Of a stretch of 64,000 bases of DNA, positions 18,366-26,739 are shown one piece after another; within the stretch, counting starts at the first letter, position 1; the number at the start of each line of letters is the position of its first letter. Source of the DNA: JACKNG01 sp040220855. GTDB lineage: Bacteria > Pseudomonadota > Gammaproteobacteria > Ga0077536. The notes below the pieces were generated by a model. That model saw only the letters and a list, made by a program, of their open reading frames with translations, was not told the origin of the DNA and did not search any database. The DNA is taken from assembly GCA_040220855.1 (NCBI GenBank), contig JAVJVZ010000050.1, forward strand, positions 1-64,000. The letters run 5' to 3'. The position numbers and the translations under genes are program-made.

Positions 18366-19025
18366 TCAATCCAGCGTTTCCACACCGTCATCGGTGCCGA
18401 CCAGCAGGAGGTCGGCCGGCCGCCGCGCGAACAGGCCGTTGGTGACCACGCCGGGGATGTTGTTCAGCGCTTCCTCGAGCGCGACCGGCTGCTCGATGGC
18501 GAAGCCGTGTACGTCGAGGATGTGGTTGCCGTTGTCGGTGACGAAGCCCTCGCGCCACTCGGGCGCCCCCCCCAGCGCGACCAGCTCGCGGGCGACGAAG
18601 CTGCGCGCCATGGGAATGACCTCGACCGGCAACGGGAAGGCGCCGAGGCGGCCGACCAGCTTGCTGTCGTCGATGATGCAGACGAAGCGCCGGCTCGCGG
18701 CGGCGACGATCTTCTCCCGCGTCAGCGCGCCGCCCCCGCCTTTGACCAGGTGGAGATGGCGGGTCGCCTCGTCGGCGCCGTCGACGTAGACGGCGAGCTC
18801 GCCGGCGCCGTTCAGCTCGACCACCGGGATGCCGTGGCCGCGCAGGCGTGCCGCGCTCGCTTCGGAACTCGCCACCGCACCCTGCAGGCGCGCCTTCAGC
18901 GCCGCCAGCTCGTCGATGAAGTAGTTCGCGGTGCTGCCGGTGCCAACGCCGACGAAGGTGTCGTCCTCGACGTAGGCCAACGCAGCGTGCGCCACCGCGC
19001 GCTTCTTGTCGTCCTGCGAACTCAC
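18366..19025 (-). CDS. rpiA: Ribose-5-phosphate isomerase A
   Basis: 219 aa from a GTG start at 19025, set by GGGAGA five to six bases upstream (MSSQDDKKRAV). Conserved blocks: FVGVGTGSTANYFIDEL (phosphate loop), VDGADEATRHLHLVKGGGGA (catalytic Asp/Lys region), CIIDDSKLVGRLGAFPLPVE, and VTDNGNHILDVHG. It interconverts ribose-5-P and ribulose-5-P. The minus-strand frame stays open far beyond this start, antisense to ilvA, but that part is a high-GC shadow. Divergent from ilvA across 57 bases. Confidence 0.97.
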   Translation of the reverse strand: MSSQDDKKRAVAHAALAYVEDDTFVGVGTGSTANYFIDELAALKARLQGAVASSEASAARLRGHGIPVVELNGAGELAVYVDGADEATRHLHLVKGGGGALTREKIVAAASRRFVCIIDDSKLVGRLGAFPLPVEVIPMARSFVARELVALGGAPEWREGFVTDNGNHILDVHGFAIEQPVALEEALNNIPGVVTNGLFARRPADLLLVGTDDGVETLD

Positions 19026-19082
19026 TGCAATCTCCCGTGAATGGTCCGGCGTGGCGAAGGGGCGAAATGGTATCTTAACGGG

Positions 19083-20597
19083 ATGCTCGACAACTACGTG
19101 AAGATGATCCTGCGTGCGCCGGTCTACGACGTCGCGCGCGAGACGCCACTCGACGAGGCGCCGTCCATCTCGCGCCGCCTCGGCAACCGCGTGTGGCTGA
19201 AGCGCGAAGACATGCAGCCGGTCTTCTCCTACAAGATCCGCGGCGCCTACACGCTCATGGCGGCACTCTCCCCCGAACACCTCGCCAGCGGTGTCATCGC
19301 CGCCTCGGCCGGCAACCACGCCCAGGGCGTGGCGCTCGCCGCGCGCCGGCTCGGCACCAGCGCGACCATCGTGATGCCCAAGACGACGCCCGAGATCAAG
19401 GTGGAGTCGGTGCGCCGACTCGGTGCGACCATCGTGCTTCACGGAAACACCTACGACGAGGCCAGTGAACATGCGCACAAGCTCGAGCAGGAGCGCGGCC
19501 TGACCTACGTGCCACCTTACGACCATCCGCTCGTGATCGCCGGCCAGGGCACGGTGGCGATGGAAATCCTGCGCCAGCACACGCGCCCGCTCGATGCCAT
19601 CTTCGTGCCGGTCGGTGGCGGCGGACTGATCGCCGGGGTCGCCGCCTACGTGAAGGCGCTGGCGCCTGAGATCCGGATCATCGGCGTCGAACCGGACGAG
19701 GCCGACAGCATGCGCCGTGCGCTCGAGGCCGGCGAACGGGTGACGCTCGATCGCATCGGCATCTTCGCTGACGGCGCGGCGGTACGCCAGGTCGGCGCCG
19801 AGCCCTTCGCCATCGCGCAGCATCACGTCGACGAGGTTCTCGCGGTGTCCATCGACGAGATCTGCGCGGCGGTCAAGGACATCTTCGAGGATACCCGCTC
19901 GATTGCCGAGCCCGCCGGTGCCCTCGCGCTCGCCGGCCTCAAGCAGTTCGTCGCCCGGGAGCGCTGTACCAACGGCGAGTTCGTCGCCGTGGTCAGCGGC
20001 GCCAACGTCAACTTCGATCGCCTGCGCCACATCGCCGAGCTCGCCGAGCTCGGCGAGCAGCGCGAGGTGCTGATCGGCGCCACCATCCCCGAGCGGCCCG
20101 GCAGCTTCCGTGACTTCTGCCACGCGCTCGGCCCGCGCCTCATCACCGAGTTCAACTACCGCTATGCAGACGCGCGCTCGGCCACCGTGTTCGCCGGCGT
20201 GCAGGTGCGTGACCGCGAGCACGAACGGCGGCTGCTCATCGACAACCTGCGCGAGAAGGGCTATCGGCCCATCGACATGACCGACGACGACGTCGCCAAG
20301 ATGCACGTGCGCTTCATGGTCGGCGGCCACGGTGGCGGCGTCGAGCACGAACGCTTGCTGCGCTTCGAATTTCCCGAGCGCCCCGGCGCGCTGCTGCGTT
20401 TCCTCACCCGCCTCGGCGGGCGCTGGAACATCAGCCTGTTCCACTACCGCAACCACGGCGCCGCCTACGGTCGCGTGCTGATGGGCATCCAGGTGCCGCC
20501 AGCCGACGAAGTCGCCTTCGACGCGTTGCTCGGCGAGCTCGACATGCGCTACGAGGACGAGTCGGGCAATCCCGCCTACCGGCTCTTCCTCAACTGA
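19083..20597 (+). CDS. ilvA: Biosynthetic threonine dehydratase (threonine ammonia-lyase)
   Basis: 504 aa. The PLP domain (1 to about 320) has Lys51 in VFSYKIRGAY, ASAGNHAQGVALAA and the phosphate-binding loop PVGGGGLIAGVAAYVK. Two C-terminal ACT-like domains (about 335-500; ERPGSFRDFCHALG and ERPGALLRFLTRLGGRWNIS) mark the isoleucine-inhibited biosynthetic form. It deaminates threonine to 2-oxobutyrate, the first step to isoleucine. The start at 19083 (MLDNYVKMIL) fits the family. tatctt at 19069-19074 is a weak -10 candidate just upstream. Confidence 0.97.
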   Translation: MLDNYVKMILRAPVYDVARETPLDEAPSISRRLGNRVWLKREDMQPVFSYKIRGAYTLMAALSPEHLASGVIAASAGNHAQGVALAARRLGTSATIVMPKTTPEIKVESVRRLGATIVLHGNTYDEASEHAHKLEQERGLTYVPPYDHPLVIAGQGTVAMEILRQHTRPLDAIFVPVGGGGLIAGVAAYVKALAPEIRIIGVEPDEADSMRRALEAGERVTLDRIGIFADGAAVRQVGAEPFAIAQHHVDEVLAVSIDEICAAVKDIFEDTRSIAEPAGALALAGLKQFVARERCTNGEFVAVVSGANVNFDRLRHIAELAELGEQREVLIGATIPERPGSFRDFCHALGPRLITEFNYRYADARSATVFAGVQVRDREHERRLLIDNLREKGYRPIDMTDDDVAKMHVRFMVGGHGGGVEHERLLRFEFPERPGALLRFLTRLGGRWNISLFHYRNHGAAYGRVLMGIQVPPADEVAFDALLGELDMRYEDESGNPAYRLFLN

Positions 20598-20607
20598 GAC
20601 CGCGAGC

Positions 20608-21258
20608 GTGAGCGCGGCCGACGGCGAGGTGGCGGCACGCGAGAGTCTCTGCGCCGGCATGCGCGAGCTCGAAAGGCTTGGCCTCAACCGCGGTACCGCC
20701 GGCAATCTCAGCGTGCGTTGCGCGGATGGCTTCCTGATTACCCCGAGCGGCGTCAAGCCGCGCGATCTCGATGCCGCCGCGATCGTCGCCATGCGGGTGT
20801 CCGGCGAGCCGCGCGACGCCACCGGCCGGCCATCGAGCGAATGGCGCTTCCATCGTGACATCTACGCCGCGCGGAGCGAAGTCGCGGCCATCGTGCACGT
20901 GCATTCGACCTGCGCCACCGCGCTGGCCTGCCAGCGGCGCGGCCTGCCAGCGTTCCACTACATGGTGGCGGTCGCCGGCGGTGCCGACGTGCGCTGCGCC
21001 GACTACGCGACCTTCGGCACCCAGGCACTGTCCGACGCCGCGCTCGTGGCGCTTGCCGGGCGTCGCGCCTGCCTGCTCGCCAACCATGGCGCGATTACGC
21101 TCGGCGCGACGCTGGAACGCGCCATCGACCTCGCGGTCGAAATCGAGGCGCTCGCCGAACAGTTCCTGCTCGCCACGGGCAACGGCACACCAGTGCTGCT
21201 GGACGATGAAGAAATGGCGCGGGTGGTCGAGAAGTTCAAGACCTACGGAGCCCGCTGA
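20608..21258 (+). CDS. Class II aldolase/adducin family protein
   Basis: 216 aa from GTG. Family features: GLNRGTAGNLSVR (phosphate-binding Gly/Asn/Ser loop), ITPSGVKP, a metal-site block SSEWRFHRDIYAARSEVAAI followed by VHVHSTCATALA (HxH zinc ligands), and LLANHGAITLG (third His). Closest by eye to L-fuculose-1-phosphate aldolase and methylthioribulose-phosphate dehydratase types, which cleave or dehydrate sugar phosphates. The exact substrate cannot be read from sequence. It follows ilvA by 10 bases and precedes a VOC protein by 23, so the three are probably co-transcribed. No other sugar-acid or methionine-salvage genes are nearby. Confidence 0.85.
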   Translation: MSAADGEVAARESLCAGMRELERLGLNRGTAGNLSVRCADGFLITPSGVKPRDLDAAAIVAMRVSGEPRDATGRPSSEWRFHRDIYAARSEVAAIVHVHSTCATALACQRRGLPAFHYMVAVAGGADVRCADYATFGTQALSDAALVALAGRRACLLANHGAITLGATLERAIDLAVEIEALAEQFLLATGNGTPVLLDDEEMARVVEKFKTYGAR

Positions 21259-21281
21259 CGGCCCGCCCCGGAGAATCGCAC

Positions 21282-21743
21282 ATGGCCAAGTCCCGCAAGC
21301 AGCCCGCCGCCGTCGAGGAGTTCCTCGCGCGGCCGGTGTTTCACCTCGCCTTTCCCGTCACCGATCTCGAAGCCACGCGAGACTTCTATGTCGACGTGCT
21401 CGGCTGCCGCGTGGGGCGCAGCGCCGAGCACTGGATCGACTTCGATTTCTTCGGTTACCAGATTACCGCGCACAAGGTCGCCGACGGCGCCGCACGCGCG
21501 GCCAACCCGGTCGACGGCCACGACATTCCCGTACCGCACTTCGGTCTCATCATGGGTTGGGAAGACTGGCATCGCGCCGTCGACCACATGAACTACATCG
21601 GCGTGCAGTTCCGCGTTGCGCCGCACATCCGCTTCAAGGATCTGCCGGGCGAACAGGCCACCTTCTTCCTGCAGGATCCGAGCGGCAACTGCCTCGAGTT
21701 CAAGGCCTTCAGGCGACCCGAGGAGGTGTTCACGCCGCAGTGA
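21282..21743 (+). CDS. VOC (glyoxalase/dioxygenase) superfamily protein
   Basis: 153 aa. Two beta-alpha-beta-beta-beta modules with the VOC pattern: PVFHLAFPVTDLEATRDFY at the start with a His ligand, HFGLIMGWEDWHRAVDHM in the middle, and FFLQDPSGNCLEFKAFR at the end with Glu as probable metal ligand. Similar proteins are annotated as glyoxalase/dioxygenase of unknown substrate. A ribosome site (GGAGAATC) precedes the ATG. Possibly co-transcribed with the aldolase. The stop is 12 bases from the convergent end of trpC. Confidence 0.85.
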   Translation: MAKSRKQPAAVEEFLARPVFHLAFPVTDLEATRDFYVDVLGCRVGRSAEHWIDFDFFGYQITAHKVADGAARAANPVDGHDIPVPHFGLIMGWEDWHRAVDHMNYIGVQFRVAPHIRFKDLPGEQATFFLQDPSGNCLEFKAFRRPEEVFTPQ

Positions 21744-21755
21744 GCGGCACCGCGC

Positions 21756-22547
21756 TCAGGCGTCGAACAGCTCGGCCAGGCGTGCTCCCGGATCGGCGGC
21801 GCGCATGAAGGCTTCACCAACGAGGAAGGCATTCACGCCGTGCTCGCGCAGGCGGGCGACATCCTCCGGTGCGTGGATACCCGATTCACTCACCACCAGG
21901 CGGTCCGAAGGGATGTCACGCAGCAGGCCGATGGTCGTACCGAGGTCGGTCACGAAGCGCTTGAGGTCGCGGTTGTTGATACCAATCATCGGTGTGCGCA
22001 GGCGCAGTGCCCGCTCGAGCTCGGTACGGTCGTGCACCTCGACCAGCACGTCCATGCCGAGCCCGGTCGCGGCGCGCGCGAGCTCGTCGAGCTGCAGGTC
22101 GGACAGGCAGGCGACGATCAACAGAATGCAATCGGCGCCGAGCGCACGTGACTCCACCACCTGGTAGGGATCGACCATGAAGTCCTTGCGTATCACCGGC
22201 AGCGTACAGCTCGCACGCGCCGCGACGAGGTGCGCGTCGGCACCCTGGAAGTAACGTTCGTCGGTCAATACGGAAAGACAGGCCGCCCCACCGCGGGCAT
22301 AACTCGCCGCGATCGCGGCCGGGTCATAATCCGCACGGATGATGCCTTTGCTCGGTGAAGCCTTCTTGCACTCGGCGATGACGCCGGCGCGGCCGGACGC
22401 GATGGCCTGGCGCAGGGCAGCGACGAAACCGCGCGGCGGCTCGACGCCGGCAAGCGCCGCCTCGAGCTCGGCCAGCGACCGCGCAGCGCGGCGTGCCGTG
22501 ACCTCGGTCTGCTTGTGGGCAACGATTTCAGTGAGGATGTCGGTCAT
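21756..22547 (-). CDS. trpC: Indole-3-glycerol phosphate synthase
   Basis: 263 aa, a stand-alone TrpC barrel without the TrpF fusion of E. coli. Conserved blocks: VIAECKKASPSKGIIRADYD (catalytic Lys), LSVLTDERYFQG, LPVIRKDFMVDPYQV, GINNRDLKRF and VSESGIHAPEDV. It closes the indole ring from CdRP. Last gene of trpG-trpD-trpC, 12 bases after trpD. Confidence 0.98.
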   Translation of the reverse strand: MTDILTEIVAHKQTEVTARRAARSLAELEAALAGVEPPRGFVAALRQAIASGRAGVIAECKKASPSKGIIRADYDPAAIAASYARGGAACLSVLTDERYFQGADAHLVAARASCTLPVIRKDFMVDPYQVVESRALGADCILLIVACLSDLQLDELARAATGLGMDVLVEVHDRTELERALRLRTPMIGINNRDLKRFVTDLGTTIGLLRDIPSDRLVVSESGIHAPEDVARLREHGVNAFLVGEAFMRAADPGARLAELFDA

Positions 22548-22559
22548 GGCGGTCAGGCC

Positions 22560-23591
22560 TTAGTTGTCCCGGCTGTCGAAGGCGCGCGTGCGCGCGATGA
22601 AGCGGCTGAACGTCGCACGCGCGTCACCCTCGCGAATCACCTGTCCCGCACGGGCAACGCCTTCGGCGATGGTCGCGGCGAGCCCGGCGAGGTAGATGGC
22701 AGCGCCGGCATTGAGACAGACGATGTCACGTGCCGGCCCTGCCTCGTCGGCAAAGACGCCCTCGATGATGGCGAGGCTCTCCGCTGCCCCGGGGGCGGCC
22801 AGGGTCTCCAGCGAAGCGAACGACATGCCGAGCTCGCGCGGATCGATCACGTATTCGTTGACTGAGCCGTCACGGAGTTCCGCGGCGTGCGTCACGCTGC
22901 CGATGCTGATTTCGTCCATGCCGTCCTCGGCGCACACCACCAACGCACGCTCGACGCCGAGACGTGCGAGTACCGCCGCCGCGCGCGGTACCCACGCGCG
23001 GTCGAACACGCCCATCAACTGGCGATCGGCATTGGCCGGGTTGGTCAATGGGCCCAGCACGTTGAACAAGGTGCGCGTGCCGAGCTCGCGGCGCGGCGCG
23101 GCGGCGTGACGGGTGGCCCCGTGGTGGGCCGGTGCGAACATGAAGCCGACGCCGACCTCGCGTACGCAGGTGGCGACCTGCGCGGCGTCGAGGTCGATCC
23201 GCGCGCCGGCGGCCTCGAGTACGTCGGCGCTGCCGCTCTTGCCACTCGCGGCACGGTTACCGTGCTTGGCGATGTGACCGCCGGCTGCAGCGGTGACGAA
23301 GGCCGCGGCGGTCGAGATATTGAAGGTGCCGATGCCATCACCACCGGTGCCGCAGGTATCGACCAGCGGCCGGACACCGACCTCGACCGGCACTGCGAAC
23401 TCGCGCATCACCGTCGCCGCGGCCGCAATCTCGTCGATGGTCTCGCCCTTCATGCGCAGCGCAATCAGCAGCCCCGCGATCTGAGCCGCAGTCGCCTCGC
23501 CCTCCATGATCGAGGCCATCACCGCGTGCATCTCGTCGAAACGCAGATCGTGGCCATCGACGACCCGGCGGATGGCGCCCTGGATATCCAC
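22560..23591 (-). CDS. trpD: Anthranilate phosphoribosyltransferase
   Basis: 343 aa from a GTG start. PRPP-binding glycine motif LVDTCGTGGDGIGTFNIST, anthranilate-site block HGNRAASGKSGSADVLEA, and Mg-binding CAEDGMDEISIG near the C-terminal domain. It joins anthranilate to PRPP. Not fused to trpG, as in Pseudomonas. Lies 12 bases after trpG. Confidence 0.98.
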   Translation of the reverse strand: MDIQGAIRRVVDGHDLRFDEMHAVMASIMEGEATAAQIAGLLIALRMKGETIDEIAAAATVMREFAVPVEVGVRPLVDTCGTGGDGIGTFNISTAAAFVTAAAGGHIAKHGNRAASGKSGSADVLEAAGARIDLDAAQVATCVREVGVGFMFAPAHHGATRHAAAPRRELGTRTLFNVLGPLTNPANADRQLMGVFDRAWVPRAAAVLARLGVERALVVCAEDGMDEISIGSVTHAAELRDGSVNEYVIDPRELGMSFASLETLAAPGAAESLAIIEGVFADEAGPARDIVCLNAGAAIYLAGLAATIAEGVARAGQVIREGDARATFSRFIARTRAFDSRDN

Positions 23592-23603
23592 CGTGCGCCG
23601 GGC

Positions 23604-24197
<594 letters not shown>

Positions 24198-24237
24198 GGC
24201 GACCTCGGGCTGCGGCGGCGGACTGCTGGCCGACCGA

Positions 24238-24939
24238 TTATCGCACGCCGGCGCGGCGTGGCTCGTTGGCGAGGAGCGCCGCCGCGAGGCCCGGCAGCTC
24301 ACGCAGATCGCTGACGATGGCGTCAGCCGACTCGAGGTCGTCGCCGCCGGCATAACCGTAGTCGACGCAGACCGCCGGCATGCCGGCACGGCGCGCGGCG
24401 GTGATGTCGCTGGCCGAATCGCCGACCATCACGCTCGCGGTAATGGCGATGCCACAGGCCGCCGCCGCGTGTAGCAGTGGTGCGGGGTCGGGCTTCTTGT
24501 GGGCAAGCGTGTCGCCGGAGACGGTGGCGGCGAAGTGTCGCGCGAGTCCGGTGGCCTCGAGCAGCGGGGCGGTGAAGCGGGCCGGCTTGTTGGTCACGAC
24601 GGCCAGCGTCCAGCCCGCCGCGGCGAGTTCGCGCAGGGCCGTTTCCACGCCGGGAAAGACACGGGTCTCCACGCAGAGTCCCTGCGTGTAGCGCTCGAGG
24701 AAGCTGGCGTAGACCGGCTCGAAGAGTTCCGCCGGGGCGACGCCGTCGCGCGCCCCGGTGAGCGCACGATGAACCAGGCGCTGTGCGCCCTGGCCGACGA
24801 ACTCGCGCACCCGCGCGACACCGACGGCCGGCCGACCGTGCGCGCGCAATGCACCATCGATGGCGGCTGCGAGGTCGGGCGCACTGTCGACGAGCGTACC
24901 GTCGAGGTCGAACAGCGCGAGACGGGGGATCGCCGTCAT
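24238..24939 (-). CDS. gph: Phosphoglycolate phosphatase (HAD family)
   Basis: 233 aa. HAD motifs: I, LFDLDGTLVDSAPDL (nucleophile Asp); II, VVTNKP; III, KKPDPAP; IV, VMVGDSASDITAA. The sequence AIDGALRAHGRP after motif I is typical of Gph. It dephosphorylates 2-phosphoglycolate from DNA repair or oxygenase side reactions. Start ATG overlaps the rpe stop (ATGA). The order rpe-gph followed by trp genes is common in Gammaproteobacteria. Confidence 0.95.
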   Translation of the reverse strand: MTAIPRLALFDLDGTLVDSAPDLAAAIDGALRAHGRPAVGVARVREFVGQGAQRLVHRALTGARDGVAPAELFEPVYASFLERYTQGLCVETRVFPGVETALRELAAAGWTLAVVTNKPARFTAPLLEATGLARHFAATVSGDTLAHKKPDPAPLLHAAAACGIAITASVMVGDSASDITAARRAGMPAVCVDYGYAGGDDLESADAIVSDLRELPGLAAALLANEPRRAGVR

Positions 24940-25613
24940 GCTCCCGCAGCCGCAATCTGCGCGCGCAAGGCGCCGATCGTCGCGGCGTAGTCGTCAGTGT
25001 TGAAGATGGCGGAACCGGCGACGAAGGTATCCGCGCCGGCCGCCGCGATCTCGGCAATGTTGTCGCGTTTGACGCCCCCGTCGATTTCGAGGCGCACCGG
25101 CAGGCCGGAAGCATCAATCAGCTCGCGTGCACGCGCGAGCTTGCGCAGGGCTGCCGGGATGAAGGACTGGCCACCGAACCCCGGGTTGACCGACATGATC
25201 AGCACGAGGTCGACCTTGTCCAGCACGTACTCCAGGCAGTCGAGCGGGGTCGCCGGATTGAACACCAGGCCGCTCTGGCGGCCGGCATCGCGAATCTGTT
25301 GCAGGCTGCGGTCGATATGCAGACTCGCCTCGGGATGGAAGCTGATGAGATCGGCACCGGCGGCGACGAAGTCGTCGATGAGGCGATCGACCGGCTGCAC
25401 CATCAGGTGGACGTCGATCGGTGCGGAAATGCCGTAGTCGCGCAACGCCTTGCACACCATCGGCCCGATGGTCAGGTTGGGCACGTAGTGGTTGTCCATG
25501 ACGTCGAAGTGAATCCAATCGGCGCCGGCGGCGACGACTGCGGCGACCTCTTCGCCGAGGCGGGCGAAATCCGCCGACAGAATCGACGGCGCGATCACGG
25601 GGGACTGCTTCAT
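24936..25613 (-). CDS. rpe: Ribulose-phosphate 3-epimerase
   Basis: 225 aa from ATG 25613 (MKQSPVIAPSILSADFARLG). Barrel motifs: DWIHFDVMDNHYVPNLTIGP (metal-binding His and Asp), DVHLMVQPVD, LVLIMSVNPGFGGQSFIP, LEIDGGVKRDN (catalytic Asp) and FVAGSAIF. It interconverts ribulose-5-P and xylulose-5-P in the pentose phosphate pathway. First gene of the rpe-gph-trpG-trpD-trpC run. Confidence 0.98.
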   Translation of the reverse strand: MKQSPVIAPSILSADFARLGEEVAAVVAAGADWIHFDVMDNHYVPNLTIGPMVCKALRDYGISAPIDVHLMVQPVDRLIDDFVAAGADLISFHPEASLHIDRSLQQIRDAGRQSGLVFNPATPLDCLEYVLDKVDLVLIMSVNPGFGGQSFIPAALRKLARARELIDASGLPVRLEIDGGVKRDNIAEIAAAGADTFVAGSAIFNTDDYAATIGALRAQIAAAGA

Positions 25614-25737
25614 GATGACTCCGAACGAACGTGCCGAGTGCGGGCGGCACGCGTGACCGCGCACTGTACCGTATCGGGGCGTTCCTTGCATGGCGCGGCA
25701 GACTGGGGATTCACGCAGCGCGGCCGCTACAGCGGTC

Positions 25738-26637
25738 ATGCCCGCGCGTACGTTTCTGCAACCGACTTTGCTGCTGTTGGCTCTCGCCGGCGCCATCCAT
25801 GGCAGCCGCGCTGCCGAGCCGGCAGCGCCCGACGCCGCGGCCGCGCCGGCACCCAGCGCCGTCGACGCCGCCGCGGGCGATGCCGCCACCGACGCGTCGC
25901 CGACGGCCGCATCGGGTGACGATGCCGCCGCCGGCCCGCTGGACGAACCCGGCGCGGCCGAACGCGCGCTCCTCGCGCGCTTCGAACGGGGCACGCTCGG
26001 CCCCGGTTACCTCACCCTCGAGAGTGCAGGGACACCGTTCCTCGCGCGCTACGAGCCGGCCGAGGAAGCGCCGGCCAGCGCCGCCGTGCTGGTGGTGCCA
26101 GGGCACGGTGTCGTGCTGCCGGCGGAACCTCTGGTCGATGCGCTCGCGAGCGACCTGCCACCAGCGCGCCTCGCCGTACTCGCGGTTCAACTGCCCGTGC
26201 TGCCGCGCACCGCAGAACTCATCGATTACCAGGCGGCCGAGAGCGTGGCACGCGCGCGCCTCGAAGCCGCGCTCGCGCGGCTGCGCGCCGACGGCATCGA
26301 CAACATCGTCGTACTCGGGCTGGACGCGGGCGCCGCGCTCGCCGCGCGCGCACTCGTCGATGGCCTCGGCGGCGGCGCCGTGAGCGCGTTCGCGGCGCGC
26401 GGTCGCTGGGAGGCCGATGTCTCGGCACTCACCTTACCCCGCCTCGAGCTGGTTCCGGACAGCGACCCGACGGCCCGCGCCCAGGCCGACGCACGCGCCC
26501 GCAGCGCGCGCGGCGAGCGCGTTACGCCAGCCGTGCGGCGCCGTGACTACCCCGGCGCCAGGCGCGACTTCGCCGGCCTCGAACACGCCCTGGCGCGCGA
26601 GCTGCGCGGATGGCTGCACGCGCTGGCGGCCTCCTGA
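25738..26637 (+). CDS. Exported DUF3530-type protein of unknown function
   Basis: 299 aa from ATG 25738, chosen because it starts a signal peptide (MPARTFLQPTLLLLALAGAI, cleavage after GSRA). An in-frame ATG at 25690 would add 16 residues. A low-complexity Ala/Asp/Pro segment (about 25-75) follows. The core shows an alpha/beta-hydrolase-like pattern: AAVLVVPGHGVVLPAEP (a PGHG loop), RLAVLAVQLPVLPR, IVVLGLDAGAALAARAL. The classical GxSxG nucleophile is replaced by GLDAG, so hydrolase activity is doubtful. Consistent with DUF3530. Divergent from rpe across 124 bases. Confidence 0.75.
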   Translation: MPARTFLQPTLLLLALAGAIHGSRAAEPAAPDAAAAPAPSAVDAAAGDAATDASPTAASGDDAAAGPLDEPGAAERALLARFERGTLGPGYLTLESAGTPFLARYEPAEEAPASAAVLVVPGHGVVLPAEPLVDALASDLPPARLAVLAVQLPVLPRTAELIDYQAAESVARARLEAALARLRADGIDNIVVLGLDAGAALAARALVDGLGGGAVSAFAARGRWEADVSALTLPRLELVPDSDPTARAQADARARSARGERVTPAVRRRDYPGARRDFAGLEHALARELRGWLHALAAS

Positions 26638-26739
26638 ACCACGCCTGCCGCCGCTGCGCGGACCCTGCTTTGGCCGGTCCCTGCGCGGTTTACCGGAATC
26701 GCCGGATTGCACGAACGACGGGCACGCCGCACCTGCTGC

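Noticed and set aside
19026..20861. Minus-strand frame extending rpiA upstream for about 600 codons across ilvA
   Set aside because: The rpiA family start is at 19025 with a proper ribosome site; the extension is only the antisense of ilvA.
25850..25960. Repeat-like GCC-rich stretch in the DUF3530 gene, possible transferred or repeat element
   Set aside because: It is in-frame low-complexity Ala/Asp/Pro coding sequence, common after signal peptides in high-G+C genomes.
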